The notes beneath the pieces were generated by a model. The model had not been told where the DNA came from, ran no database searches, and saw only the letters and a program-made list of their open reading frames with translations. From positions 1 to 45,031 of the forward strand of contig JALOTD010000025.1 of the NCBI GenBank assembly GCA_025458105.1: 45,031 bases of DNA, read 5' to 3'. Below, one piece after another: positions 1-9,011 of this stretch (positions are counted from its first letter, which is position 1; each line of letters opens with the position of its first letter). The stretch comes from Tabrizicola sp. GTDB lineage: Bacteria; Pseudomonadota; Alphaproteobacteria; Rhodobacterales; Rhodobacteraceae. The position numbers and the translations under genes are program-made.

Positions 1-1
1 C

Positions 2-427
2 CACGGCGGCGACCACGGGGAAGAGCTGGCGCAGGCCTATACCATCGACACCGGCGAGGAAGCCGCCCCGGCCGAGGATGCTGGCGCCGAGGCTGTTGAC
101 TTCGCCACCGTCCTGGCATCGGCTGATGCGGCAGCGGGTGAAGCGGTGTTCCGCAAATGCGCCTCGTGCCACAAGCTTGACGGCACCGATGGCGTGGGCC
201 CACACCTGAATGGCATCGTCGGCCGGAACCATGCAGCTGTCGCGGGTTTCGATTATTCGGAGGCGAACCTTGCATTGGCCGCCGAGCCGTGGACGCCCGA
301 GGCGATCAACGCTTTCATCGAGAACCCCAAAGGTTACATGCCGGGCACCAAGATGGCGTTTCCGGGGATCGCCAAGGTCGAAGACCGCGCGAACCTGATT
401 GCCTTTCTGGCGACCACGACCCCCTGA
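2..427 (+). CDS. cytochrome c family protein (CycM/c552-like), 5' end missing
   Basis: This is the C-terminal part of a class I cytochrome c. The frame is open from base 2, so the gene begins before the window. A heme c attachment motif CASCH lies at about bases 155-169, followed by the conserved [10 protein letters not shown] stretch and a PGTKMAF segment that supplies the likely axial Met. The part before the heme domain is rich in Ala, Glu and Asp and looks like a flexible linker, as in membrane-anchored CycM/cytochrome c552 proteins. Those proteins carry electrons to terminal oxidases on the periplasmic side. An internal ATG at 146 was not used because the in-frame sequence upstream is a continuous linker. 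The family is sure; the exact subtype is inferred because the N-terminus is not visible. Confidence 0.88.
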   Translation, partial: HGGDHGEELAQAYTIDTGEEAAPAEDAGAEAVDFATVLASADAAAGEAVFRKCASCHKLDGTDGVGPHLNGIVGRNHAAVAGFDYSEANLALAAEPWTPEAINAFIENPKGYMPGTKMAFPGIAKVEDRANLIAFLATTTP

Positions 428-453
428 TCAGAGCCCAACCGGCAAGCAGCAAG

Positions 454-483
454 GCCGCCCCTTCGGGCGGCTTTGTCGTTTTG
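454..483 (+). terminator. rho-independent terminator after the cytochrome c gene
   Basis: A perfect 7-bp GC stem (GCCGCCC / GGGCGGC) with a CTTC loop is followed by a T-rich stretch (TTTGTCGTTTT). It starts 26 nt after the cytochrome stop codon. Confidence 0.85.
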
Positions 484-492
484 GCCCGCCTC

Positions 493-543
493 ACGCATTT
501 GCGTAGGGGAATCGCAACTTTGTTGCCTCGACAAAGCGCGATT
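493..543. promoter_or_regulatory. inverted repeats in the yejA upstream region
   Basis: Two inverted repeats lie just ahead of yejA. The first is ACGCA-TT-TGCGT (493-504). The second is a nested one: outer arms AATCGC/GCGATT (510-515 and 538-543) and inner arms CTTTGT/ACAAAG (518-523 and 531-536) around a 7-nt loop. They may be an operator or an mRNA hairpin in the leader of the peptide transporter operon. No regulator can be named from the sequence. Confidence 0.45.
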
Positions 544-587
544 TAGCATAAATGAATGAAGAAAGCAGTTCACGGGGAGGCAGGCGC

Positions 588-2504
588 ATGCGCAACAGGA
601 CGCGGGCAACGGCACGGACGAAGGTGGCAGAGCGTGGGGCCCTGCCCCTGGCAACTCTAGCCGCAGTCGGCATTGCATATTTGGCTATAGCGCTGCCCGC
701 GCGGTCCGAGACGGTGATCGTCAGCCACGGGATTTCGACTTTCGGCGATCTGGCGCTGCCGGCTGACTTCGCCCACTTGCCCTACGTCAACCCGAACGCG
801 CCGAAGGGAGGCGAGATCAGCCTGTGGTCGCCCGGCAGCTTTGACAGCTTCAACCCCTATGCCATCGCAGGCAACTCGGCGGCGCTATCGTCGATCTTCT
901 ACGAATCCATCCTGTCCGGCACGCTGGACGACGTCAGCGCGGCCTACTGCCTGTTGTGCGAAACGATGGAATACCCGGAGGACCGGTCCTGGGTCATCTT
1001 CAACCTTCGGAAGGACGTGACCTTCTCGGACGGCACCCCTTTCACCGCAGAGGATGTGCTGTTCAGCCACAACCTGTTCCTGGAAAAGGGCATTCCGGAA
1101 TATCGCAGCGTGGCGGCGGGAAAGTATCAGTCGGTGGAGATCCTGGACCCCTACCGCATCAAGTTCACCTTCACCCCGGGCACCCCGTTCCGCGACATGC
1201 CGGCGCAGGCCGGAGGCACGACGATCTTTTCGAAGAAGCATTACGAGGAGAACAACCGCGACCTGGAGAAATCCAGCCTGGAGCCTTTCCTGGGCACGGG
1301 GGCTTATGTGCTGGAGAGCTTCAAGCCCGGGCAGCAGGTCATCTACAAACGCGACGAGGACTACTGGGGCGCGGATCACCCTCTGAACGTGGGCCAGAAC
1401 AACTTTGACCGCATCCGGGTTGAGTATTTCGGCGACGACAATGCCGCGCTTGAGGGGTTCAAGGCCGGGGTCTATACCTTCCGCACGGAAGGCGACGCCA
1501 AGCGCTGGGCGAACGATTACAAGTTTCCTGCCGTCACCGCTGGCGACGTCGTGACCAAGGTCCTGCCGTCCGGCAATATCGCGGGGGGGCAGTCGATCAT
1601 CTTCAACCTGCGCCGCCCGCAGTTCCAGGACCCAAAGGTGCGCGAGGCGCTGGGCCTGGTGTTCAACTTTGAATGGTCGAACAAGGCGCTGTTCTTTGGT
1701 TTGATGAGCCGGATAAACTCGGTCTGGGAGAATTCCGACCTGGCGGCAGTCGGTGCACCCACACCAGGTGAGTTGGCGTTGTTGAAGCCCTTGGTTGATG
1801 AGGGGCTGCTTCCGGCCAGTATCTTGACCGAAGAGGCAAAACTGGCGCCGGAATCGTCGGAAGACACGGCGCTGGACCGGCGCAACCTGCGGCGGGCCTC
1901 GGCCCTGCTGGACGAGGCGGGCTGGATCGTGGGCGACGACGGCATGCGCCGGAAGGATGGCCAGACCCTGCGGATGGAGATGGTTCACGTCCGCACTGAC
2001 CTGTTGCCAGTGATGAACGCCTATGTCGAAAACCTGCGTGCACTGGGGGTGGACGCAAGCTTCGACATCATTGACGCTCCGCAACTGGAGGAGAGGGCAA
2101 GCCCGCCGGTCTTTGACTTTGACGCTTTGCCAACAACCGTTGTCAACGGCGGGCTAGAGCCGGGCGGGCAGGTTCTGGGTCAGGCCTGGTCTTCGACCGC
2201 CAAGGACAATTCCAGCCGCAATCGGATGGGCTATGCCAATCCGGCAGTGGACCGACTGATCCCAGTGGCCGAAGCAGCAACGAGCCGGGAAGAACTGGCA
2301 ACCGCGATCAAGGCGATTGATCGGATTCTACGGTCGCAGACGATCTGGGTGCCGCGCTACTACAAGAAGGATCACTGGGTCGCCTACTACAACATGTATG
2401 AACACCCCGAGACCCTGCCGCCCTATGCTCTGGGCGAACTGGCGATCTGGTGGTACAACGCCGAAAAGGCAGAGGCGCTGAAAGCCAAAGGCGCGCTGAA
2501 ATAA
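588..2504 (+). CDS. yejA: peptide ABC transporter, periplasmic binding protein (YejA-like, SBP family 5)
   Basis: This is a 638-residue periplasmic oligopeptide-binding protein of SBP family 5. It captures peptides and hands them to the YejBE permeases; in enterobacteria the Yej system also imports microcin C. A basic N-terminus and a hydrophobic stretch ending at about ARSET form a signal peptide. The mature protein opens with the family hallmark HGISTFGDLALP and carries NPNAPKGGEISLWSPG and SFNPYAI. The ATG at 588 was chosen because GGGGAGG lies 7 nt upstream; the ATG at 552 has no such site and would add 12 residues ahead of the signal peptide. It is followed by yejB, yejE and yejF in one operon. 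Family assignment is secure; the actual peptide ligand is unknown. Confidence 0.92.
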   Translation: MRNRTRATARTKVAERGALPLATLAAVGIAYLAIALPARSETVIVSHGISTFGDLALPADFAHLPYVNPNAPKGGEISLWSPGSFDSFNPYAIAGNSAALSSIFYESILSGTLDDVSAAYCLLCETMEYPEDRSWVIFNLRKDVTFSDGTPFTAEDVLFSHNLFLEKGIPEYRSVAAGKYQSVEILDPYRIKFTFTPGTPFRDMPAQAGGTTIFSKKHYEENNRDLEKSSLEPFLGTGAYVLESFKPGQQVIYKRDEDYWGADHPLNVGQNNFDRIRVEYFGDDNAALEGFKAGVYTFRTEGDAKRWANDYKFPAVTAGDVVTKVLPSGNIAGGQSIIFNLRRPQFQDPKVREALGLVFNFEWSNKALFFGLMSRINSVWENSDLAAVGAPTPGELALLKPLVDEGLLPASILTEEAKLAPESSEDTALDRRNLRRASALLDEAGWIVGDDGMRRKDGQTLRMEMVHVRTDLLPVMNAYVENLRALGVDASFDIIDAPQLEERASPPVFDFDALPTTVVNGGLEPGGQVLGQAWSSTAKDNSSRNRMGYANPAVDRLIPVAEAATSREELATAIKAIDRILRSQTIWVPRYYKKDHWVAYYNMYEHPETLPPYALGELAIWWYNAEKAEALKAKGALK

Positions 2505-2523
2505 CAGGGAACGGGCAGGGACT

Positions 2524-3591
2524 TTGGGCGCCTACATCCTTCGCCGCTTATTGCTGGTGATCCCGACGCTGTTCGGGGTCATGCTGATCAACTTTGCCCT
2601 GACCCAGTTCGTTCCCGGTGGCCCAATCGAACAGGTGCTGGCACGGCTGGAGGGCGAAGGGGATTCGATCCAGAACCTGTCCGGGACCGAAGGCATCCAG
2701 TTCGGATTTGCCCGCATCGTCTGCGACGAAGGCTTCACAGGCACACCCGCGCTGACGGCCGAGGAATGCCGCAAAGAGGCTATCCCGGCGGTCGAGCGGT
2801 TCGTCATCATGATGGGCAACTATCTGACCTTCGATTTCGGCGAGAGCTACTTCCGGTCGATCAGCGTGGTCGATCTGGTGCTTGAAAAGATGCCGGTCTC
2901 GATCACGCTGGGCCTGTGGTCGACGCTGATTGCCTATCTGATCAGCATCCCCCTGGGCATCCGCAAAGCGGTGCGCGACGGGTCTAGCTTCGACACCTGG
3001 ACGAGCGGCATCATCATCGCGGCCTATGCCATTCCGGGGTTCTTGTTCGCAATCATGCTAATGGTCGTCTTTGCGGGCGGGTCCTACTTCCAGTGGTTCC
3101 CGCTGCGGGGGCTGACCAGCGACAACTGGTCCGACCTCAGCTTGTGGGGCAAGATCGTGGACTACCTCTGGCACATCGCTTTGCCGGTCACGGCGCAGTT
3201 GATCGGGGCCTTTGCCACGCTGACCCTGCTGACGAAGAACAGCTTTCTGGACGAGATCAAGAAGCAGTACGTCATGACCGCCCGCGCCAAGGGCCTGTCC
3301 GAGGCCCGCGTGCTGTATGGCCATGTCTTCCGCAACGCGATGCTGATCGTGATCGCGGGCTTTCCCTCGCTGTTCCTGGGCGTGTTCTTCGGCTCCAGCC
3401 TCATCATCGAGGTGATCTTCTCACTGGATGGCCTGGGCCAACTTGGCTTCAAGTCAGCCGTCGAACGCGACTATCCCGTGATCTTCGGCACGCTTTTCGC
3501 GTTTGGCTTGATTGGCCTGATCGTCGGCATCTTGTCGGACTTGATGTACGTCCTGGTCGATCCGCGCATCGATTTCGAAAGGCGCGAATGA
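2524..3591 (+). CDS. yejB: peptide ABC transporter permease (YejB-like)
   Basis: This 355-residue inner-membrane permease has an N-terminal membrane segment (ILRRLLLVIPTLFGVML) typical of the first permease of Dpp/Opp/Yej systems. After a periplasmic loop it has a five- to six-helix binding-protein-dependent transport domain, with an EAA-type loop near ARAKGLSEARVLYGHVFRNA. It starts at a TTG preceded by GGGCAGGG, 19 nt after yejA. Its stop overlaps the start of yejE (ATGA). The periplasmic loop contains two Cys, at about residues 67 and 81 by estimate, that I do not recall as universal in YejB. With YejE it forms the translocation channel, energised by YejF. Confidence 0.9.
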   Translation: MGAYILRRLLLVIPTLFGVMLINFALTQFVPGGPIEQVLARLEGEGDSIQNLSGTEGIQFGFARIVCDEGFTGTPALTAEECRKEAIPAVERFVIMMGNYLTFDFGESYFRSISVVDLVLEKMPVSITLGLWSTLIAYLISIPLGIRKAVRDGSSFDTWTSGIIIAAYAIPGFLFAIMLMVVFAGGSYFQWFPLRGLTSDNWSDLSLWGKIVDYLWHIALPVTAQLIGAFATLTLLTKNSFLDEIKKQYVMTARAKGLSEARVLYGHVFRNAMLIVIAGFPSLFLGVFFGSSLIIEVIFSLDGLGQLGFKSAVERDYPVIFGTLFAFGLIGLIVGILSDLMYVLVDPRIDFERRE

Positions 3592-4700
3592 TGGCCTTGT
3601 CGTCCTTGAACCAGCGGCGCTGGCGCAACTTCAAGGCCAATCGGCGCGCCTACTGGTCCTTGTGGATCTTCCTGGTGCTTTACGGCATTTCGCTTTGCGC
3701 CGAACTGATCGCCAATGACCGGCCGATCCTGGTCAGCTACAACGGCGAATTGCATGTGCCGGTCTTCAAGTTCTACCCCGAGACAGCTTTCGGTGGTGAT
3801 CTGCGGACCGAGGCGAAGTATTCCAGCGTCGAGATCCGCTGCCTGATCGTCTCGGGCGGTTCGCTGGATTGCTGGGACGACCCGGAAGGCATCATCGCTG
3901 AAGTCGAGGACAAGGGCACAGCGGCGGGCCAGGCGGTGACCAAGGGTTGGATGATCTGGCCGCCGATTCCCTACAGCTACAACACGATCGTCAACACCGG
4001 AGGCGTGGCCCCTGGGGCGCCATCCAGTCAGAATTGGCTGGGCACCGACGACACCAGCCGGGATGTGCTGGCCCGGGTGATCTATGGCTTCCGGCTATCG
4101 GTTACCTTCGCGCTGATCGTGACTGCGCTGACGTCGATCATCGGCATCGCTGCGGGGGCCGTGCAGGGCTATTTCGGTGGCATGACCGACCTGATCTTCC
4201 AGCGGATCATCGAGCTGTGGTCATCGATCCCGTCGCTGTATGTCATCATCATCCTGACAGCGGTCTGGGCAAAAAGCTTCTGGCTTATGGTTGGGTTAAT
4301 GGTCCTATTTGGCTGGACGGGGCTGGTCGGTGTCGTACGGGCCGAATTCCTGCGCGCGCGCAACTTCGAATATGTCCGCGCTGCACGTGCGCTGGGCGTG
4401 TCCGACGGACAGATCATGTTCCGCCATGTCCTGCCGAACGCCATGGTTGCGACGCTGACCTTCCTGCCCTTTATCATCACCGGCACGATCGGCTCGCTTG
4501 CCACGCTGGATTATCTGGGCTTCGGGCTGCCGAACTCTGCCCCGTCGCTGGGCCAGATGTCGCGCCAGGCACAGGCGAACCTGCAAGCCCCGCATCTGGC
4601 CTTTACCGCCTTCTTTACCTTTGCGGTGATGCTGTCGCTGCTGGTCTTCATCTTCGAAGGCGTGCGGGATGCCTTTGATCCCAGGAAGACCTTCAGATGA
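3588..4700 (+). CDS. yejE: peptide ABC transporter permease (YejE/DppC-like)
   Basis: This 370-residue permease partners YejB. The start is the ATG at 3588, which overlaps the yejB stop as ATGA; a second ATG follows directly. It opens with RRWRNFKANRRAYWSLW, the N-terminal OppC/YejE domain, has a long periplasmic segment, and then a BPD transport domain. The coupling-helix region is around YVRAARALGVSDGQIMFRH. The C-terminal FTAFFTFAVMLSLLVFIFEG with VRDAFDPRK is very typical of YejE. Its stop overlaps the start of yejF by 4 nt, so the four genes are translationally coupled. Confidence 0.92.
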   Translation: MMALSSLNQRRWRNFKANRRAYWSLWIFLVLYGISLCAELIANDRPILVSYNGELHVPVFKFYPETAFGGDLRTEAKYSSVEIRCLIVSGGSLDCWDDPEGIIAEVEDKGTAAGQAVTKGWMIWPPIPYSYNTIVNTGGVAPGAPSSQNWLGTDDTSRDVLARVIYGFRLSVTFALIVTALTSIIGIAAGAVQGYFGGMTDLIFQRIIELWSSIPSLYVIIILTAVWAKSFWLMVGLMVLFGWTGLVGVVRAEFLRARNFEYVRAARALGVSDGQIMFRHVLPNAMVATLTFLPFIITGTIGSLATLDYLGFGLPNSAPSLGQMSRQAQANLQAPHLAFTAFFTFAVMLSLLVFIFEGVRDAFDPRKTFR

Positions 4701-6280
4701 GTGTCCTGGACGTAAGGAACCTGAAAGTGACCTTCCGCCAGGACGGTCGGCGTATCGAGGCGGTCAAGGGTGTCAGCTTTAGCGTGGCCAAGGGCGAGAC
4801 CGTGGCTTTGGTCGGCGAAAGCGGGTCGGGCAAATCGGTCACCGCGCTGTCGACAGTCGGTCTTCTGGGCGACACGGCCGAAGTCTCGGGCTCGGTGACC
4901 TATGCCGGCAAGCAGATGGTGGGTGTCAGCGAACGCGAATTGCGCAAAGTACGCGGCAACGACATCAGTTTCGTCTTCCAGGAGCCGATGACCAGCCTGA
5001 ACCCGCTGCACACGATCGAAAAACAAATCACAGAAAGCCTGGCCCTGCATCAGGCGCTGACAGGCGCCGCGGCGCGGGCGCGGGTGATCGAGCTTCTTGA
5101 AAAGGTCGGCATCCGCAATCCGGAAAGCCGTTTGGGCGCCTATCCGCACCAATTGTCCGGTGGTCAGCGGCAGCGGGTGATGATCGCGATGGCATTGGCC
5201 AACGGCCCCGAGCTTCTGGTCGCGGACGAACCGACCACTGCGCTGGACGTCACCATCCAGGCGCAAATTCTGGATCTGTTGGCCGATTTGAAGCGGTCGG
5301 AAGGTCTGAGCCTGCTGTTCATCACCCATGACCTGGGCATCGTCCGTCGCATTGCCGACCGCGTCTGTGTCATGCAGAACGGTGAGATCGTGGAACAGGG
5401 CAAGGCGACCGAGGTTTTTGCCGCTCCGAGCCATCCCTATACGCAAAAGCTTCTAGCCGCCGAGCAGCGCGGCGGACCCGAGCCGGTTCCTTCGGATGCG
5501 ACAGAAGTCGTGTCGACAAACGGCCTGCGGGTCTGGTTCCCGATCCAGAAGGGGCTGCTCAAGCGGACAGTCGGCTATGTCAAGGCGGTCAACGATGCAA
5601 CGCTGACTGTGCGCTCGGGCGAGACGCTGGGCATCGTCGGAGAAAGCGGTTCGGGCAAGACCACTCTGGCACTGGCCATCCTACGGCTGATTGGGTCCAC
5701 TGGGGCGGCGACGGTTCTGGGGCGCGACATGCAGCGCCTCAAGCGCTCTGATCTGCGCGGGATGCGGCGCGAAATGCAGGTCGTCTTCCAGGACCCCTAC
5801 GGAAGCCTCTCGCCCCGGATGACGATCGAGGAGGTCATTGCAGAGGGCCTGGGCGTGCACGGGATCGAGCCGGGGCAAAACCGGGCAGAGATGGTGGCGG
5901 GCATCCTGCGCGAGGTTGGACTGGACCCCGCAATGATGGACCGATATCCGCATGAGTTTTCGGGCGGCCAGCGCCAGCGCATTGCGATTGCCCGTGCGAT
6001 GATCCTGCGGCCGAAGCTGGTGGTGCTGGACGAACCGACCAGCGCGCTGGACATGACAGTCCAGGTGCAGATCGTCGAACTGCTTCGGTCCTTGCAGCGC
6101 AAGTACGGGCTGGCCTACATCTTCATCAGCCATGACCTGCGGGTGATCCGCGCCATGGCGCACCAGGTGATGGTGATGCAGAACGGTGACGTGGTCGAAT
6201 CCGGATCCTGCGAAGCCGTGTTCACCAATCCGCAATCCGATTATACCAAGGCTTTGATGGCAGCCGCCTTCGGACCCTAG
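4697..6280 (+). CDS. yejF: peptide ABC transporter ATPase with two nucleotide-binding domains (YejF-like)
   Basis: This 527-residue protein carries two ABC ATPase domains in tandem, as YejF does. The first has Walker A GESGSGKS (residues 40-47), signature LSGGQRQR (153-160) and Walker B LLVADEPT. The second has Walker A GESGSGKT (315-322), signature FSGGQRQR and Walker [13 protein letters not shown]. An oligopeptide-transporter C-terminal motif (HPYTQKLL) follows the first domain. It powers peptide import through YejB/YejE on the cytoplasmic face. The start ATG overlaps the yejE stop (ATGA). A glycosyltransferase gene starts 3 nt after the stop codon and probably shares the transcript. Confidence 0.94.
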   Translation: MSVLDVRNLKVTFRQDGRRIEAVKGVSFSVAKGETVALVGESGSGKSVTALSTVGLLGDTAEVSGSVTYAGKQMVGVSERELRKVRGNDISFVFQEPMTSLNPLHTIEKQITESLALHQALTGAAARARVIELLEKVGIRNPESRLGAYPHQLSGGQRQRVMIAMALANGPELLVADEPTTALDVTIQAQILDLLADLKRSEGLSLLFITHDLGIVRRIADRVCVMQNGEIVEQGKATEVFAAPSHPYTQKLLAAEQRGGPEPVPSDATEVVSTNGLRVWFPIQKGLLKRTVGYVKAVNDATLTVRSGETLGIVGESGSGKTTLALAILRLIGSTGAATVLGRDMQRLKRSDLRGMRREMQVVFQDPYGSLSPRMTIEEVIAEGLGVHGIEPGQNRAEMVAGILREVGLDPAMMDRYPHEFSGGQRQRIAIARAMILRPKLVVLDEPTSALDMTVQVQIVELLRSLQRKYGLAYIFISHDLRVIRAMAHQVMVMQNGDVVESGSCEAVFTNPQSDYTKALMAAAFGP

Positions 6281-6283
6281 GCC

Positions 6284-7507
6284 TTGAAGCTACTTTTCGT
6301 CCACCAGAACTACCCGGGCCAGTTCCTGCATCTTGCGCCCGAGATGCAGCGTCGCGGGCACGACGTCCGCGCGATCACCGATGCAGTGAACAAGGCCGAG
6401 GGTCCGGTGCCCACCTGGCGCTACAGCTTCACGCCGGAAGCAGTCGATCCAAAGGCAACCCGACTTGGCCGCAACTACACGCTGATGAGCGACCGTGGGG
6501 TCGTTGTCGCCCGGTTCGCCCGCAACCTGCGCGACAAGGGCTATGTTCCCGATGTGATCTTTGGCCATTCCGGCTGGGGTGAGACATTGTTTCTGAAGGA
6601 AGTCTGGCCCGAAGCCAAGCTTCTGGTCTATGCGGAGTTCTACTATCGTGGGATCGGGGCAGATTCCGGTTTTGATCCGGAGTTCAGCACCACAGGCTTC
6701 GACCAGGTGATGATCGCCCAGGGCCGTGCGGCCTATATGGCGCAGGCTTTGGCCCATGCGGACAAGGGCATCTCACCGACCGAATGGCAGGCAAGCACCC
6801 ACCCGCCCCTTTTGCGCAGCCATATCGAAGTGATCTTTGACGGCGTGAACTGCGACCGTCTGGAGCCAAACCCCGAAGCCAGGTTCGCCCTGCCGAATGG
6901 CCGTGTCCTGGCGCGGGGCGATGAAGTTCTGACTTTCGTCAACCGCAACCTCGAACCCTATCGCGGCTATCATATCTTCATGCGCGCCTTGCCGGATGTC
7001 CTGGCCGCACGGCCCGAGGCACAGGTTGTCATCGTCGGCGGCGACGGCGTCAGCTATGGACGCGCACCGGGCGGGGGCGGATCATGGAAAGACCGGATCC
7101 TGCAAGAAGTGGGCGACCGGCTGGACAGAACCCGGGTCCATTTCATGGGCAAGGTTCCCTATGCCGATCTCGTCAACCTGATGCATGTCAGCCGGGCTCA
7201 TGCCTATCTGACCTATCCGTTTGTCCTGTCGTGGTCGATGGTCGAAACCATGGCCGCCGGAACCCTGGTCATCGGATCGCGCACCGCGCCGGTCGAAGAG
7301 GTGATCACCGATGGCGTGACCGGGCGGCTTGTCGATTTCTTCGACATTCCCGGTTGGTCGGCGGCCATGATCGACGCCTTGGCCCGACCAGAGGCCTATC
7401 TTGATATCCGCGAGGCCGCACGTGCGATGGCTCGGCAGCGGTATGATTTGCGCGGCGTCTGCCTGCCGAAGCAGATCGACCTCTTGACCCGCCTAGACCG
7501 AGCCTAG
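6284..7507 (+). CDS. glycosyltransferase family 4 protein
   Basis: This is a 407-residue GT-B fold glycosyltransferase of the GT4 type. The N-terminus KLLFVHQNYPGQFLHLA is the usual Rossmann start with a glycine loop. The C-terminal half has the donor-binding domain with a clear E-x7-E-like region (MVETMAAGTLVIGSRTAPVEEV), preceded by RVHFMGKVPY. It would transfer a sugar from a nucleotide-sugar donor to a surface glycan or lipid; donor and acceptor cannot be read from the sequence. The start is a TTG 3 nt after the yejF stop, which implies read-through from the peptide transporter operon. A hairpin region follows before the convergent hemN. Confidence 0.85.
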   Translation: MKLLFVHQNYPGQFLHLAPEMQRRGHDVRAITDAVNKAEGPVPTWRYSFTPEAVDPKATRLGRNYTLMSDRGVVVARFARNLRDKGYVPDVIFGHSGWGETLFLKEVWPEAKLLVYAEFYYRGIGADSGFDPEFSTTGFDQVMIAQGRAAYMAQALAHADKGISPTEWQASTHPPLLRSHIEVIFDGVNCDRLEPNPEARFALPNGRVLARGDEVLTFVNRNLEPYRGYHIFMRALPDVLAARPEAQVVIVGGDGVSYGRAPGGGGSWKDRILQEVGDRLDRTRVHFMGKVPYADLVNLMHVSRAHAYLTYPFVLSWSMVETMAAGTLVIGSRTAPVEEVITDGVTGRLVDFFDIPGWSAAMIDALARPEAYLDIREAARAMARQRYDLRGVCLPKQIDLLTRLDRA

Positions 7508-7508
7508 G

Positions 7509-7574
7509 CGATTTCTTCAAAAAAATCGTGACGGAGCCTTTGAAGGCCCCGGTCCGGAGTTTTCGAAACCTCCG
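7509..7574. terminator. convergent hairpins between the glycosyltransferase gene and hemN
   Basis: Two inverted repeats fill the gap between the convergent genes: CGATTT/AAATCG (7509-7528), and a 20-nt element CGGAGTTTTCGAAACCTCCG (7555-7574), a near-perfect hairpin with one mismatch. Neither has a long T-run, so the bidirectional terminator role is inferred from position. Confidence 0.5.
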
Positions 7575-7591
7575 AAGCCGGCAGCGCCGAG

Positions 7592-8947
7592 TCAGACCGC
7601 TGACGAATGCCGCGCCTGGACTGCATCATAGGCGTCAAACGCTCGCGCGATCATCCGGGTCAGGGGCTTCGCCCGGTCGGGGATCACAAAGGCATCCGGG
7701 GTGACCTTGACCATATCTCTGAACTCTCTCACCGCCTTCTGGAACAAGGCGTCCAGCCGGGCGGGCGAGACGTCAAAGTCCTTTAGAAGTTCGGTCCGGG
7801 ACACGCAGAAGTCGCACATCAACGCTTCGATGATCCGGCCGCGCAAGGTGTCCTCGCCCGTGAAACGGTGGCCGCGGTGGGTCGAGAAGCGCCCGTCGCG
7901 GATTGCCTTGGTATGGGCGGCGGTGGCGCTGTCGTTCTGGGCGAAGCCCTGCGGAAACCGGCTGATGGAGGAGGCGCCAAGGCCGATGAGCACCGGCGAC
8001 GGATCGTCGGTATAGCCTTGGAAATTGCGCCGCAGCCTTCCGGCGCGTTGGGCACGGGCCATGCCGTCATCGGGTTTGGCAAAGTGGTCGATGCCGATTT
8101 CCTGATACCCGTCCCATGTGAACAACCGTCGCGCGGTCTCGAACAGGCTCAGACGCTCTTCCGGCGTGGGCATCGCGTCAGACGGGATCATTTGCTGACG
8201 TCGACTCATCCACGGGACATGGGCATAGCCGTAAAGCGCTACCCTGTCGGGTGAGAGGGTCAAAAGTTTCTGCACCGAGTCCGCAATTCGTGGCCCGGTC
8301 TGGCTGGGCAGGCCGTACAGAATGTCGGCGTTAAGGCTGGCCACGCCTCGCGCCCGGATGCGTTCGGCCACGTCGCGCGTCAGGGCATAGCTTTGCTCGC
8401 GTCCGATTGTCTTCTGGATCATCGGATCGAAGTCCTGCACCCCGATCGAAGCGCGGTTCATGCCCGCGCGGGCCAGGGCATCCAGTCGCGCATCGTCGAT
8501 CTCGTTCGGGTCAATCTCGACCGAAAACTCACCCCCTTGCGCCATGGGTGCCGCGTTGAAGATGGCCTCGGCCAGAGAAGAGATCAGGTCGGCCGACATG
8601 AGCGTTGGCGTTCCCCCGCCCCAGTGCAGGCGGCTGAGCGACACACCTCGCGGCAAGATCTGCTGCAACAGGGCCAGTTCGGCCTTGAGCGTATCGACGT
8701 AGGCAATGACAGGTTCGTTCGATGCAGTCCCTTGTGTCCGGCAGGCGCAGAACCAGCACAACCTGCGACAGAACGGCACATGCAGATACAACGATATCTG
8801 GCTGCCATCTGGGATTTCTGCGATCCAGCGTTCAAAATCCCCTGCTCCGACAGCCGAATTGAATTGCGGCGCGGTTGGATATGAGGTGTAGCGCGGGACG
8901 CGCGCGTCAAACAGACCGAGATGGGCGAGTTGCGGGTCGTGTGTCAT
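7592..8947 (-). CDS. hemN: oxygen-independent coproporphyrinogen III oxidase
   Basis: This 451-residue radical SAM enzyme converts coproporphyrinogen III to protoporphyrinogen IX without oxygen, for heme (and, in phototrophs, bacteriochlorophyll) synthesis under low oxygen. The N-terminus has PRYTSYPTAPQF, typical of HemN. The cluster motif CRRLCWFC puts Cys at residues 60, 64 and 67, and HWGGGTPT follows. Length is normal. It is divergent from fnrL, with an FNR box between them centred about 41 nt from the hemN ATG. No Shine-Dalgarno sequence is visible upstream of the ATG, and a TAGCCT hexamer sits at the expected -10 position, so the transcript may be leaderless. Confidence 0.96.
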   Translation of the reverse strand: MTHDPQLAHLGLFDARVPRYTSYPTAPQFNSAVGAGDFERWIAEIPDGSQISLYLHVPFCRRLCWFCACRTQGTASNEPVIAYVDTLKAELALLQQILPRGVSLSRLHWGGGTPTLMSADLISSLAEAIFNAAPMAQGGEFSVEIDPNEIDDARLDALARAGMNRASIGVQDFDPMIQKTIGREQSYALTRDVAERIRARGVASLNADILYGLPSQTGPRIADSVQKLLTLSPDRVALYGYAHVPWMSRRQQMIPSDAMPTPEERLSLFETARRLFTWDGYQEIGIDHFAKPDDGMARAQRAGRLRRNFQGYTDDPSPVLIGLGASSISRFPQGFAQNDSATAAHTKAIRDGRFSTHRGHRFTGEDTLRGRIIEALMCDFCVSRTELLKDFDVSPARLDALFQKAVREFRDMVKVTPDAFVIPDRAKPLTRMIARAFDAYDAVQARHSSAV

Positions 8948-8981
8948 CAGGTTAGGCTATGTCAAGCGAACATGACGCTCC

Positions 8982-8995
8982 TTGACCCAGATCAA
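8982..8995. promoter_or_regulatory. FNR/FnrL box between hemN and fnrL
   Basis: TTGACCCAGATCAA matches the FNR consensus TTGAT-N4-ATCAA at 9 of 10 arm positions. Its centre (8988.5) is 41.5 bp from the A of the hemN ATG, the spacing of a class II activated promoter. On the other side it ends 16 nt before the fnrL start codon, which suggests autorepression or autoregulation of fnrL. Confidence 0.85.
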
Positions 8996-9011
8996 GTTAC
9001 AGGGACGGTGC

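Noticed and set aside
552..587. Earlier ATG for yejA
   Set aside because: No ribosome site, and it would add residues ahead of a normal signal peptide; GGGGAGG favours the ATG at 588.
885..2084. 399-codon open frame antisense to yejA
   Set aside because: Shadow of a GC-rich gene. yejA is clearly conserved and no ribosome site supports the antisense frame.
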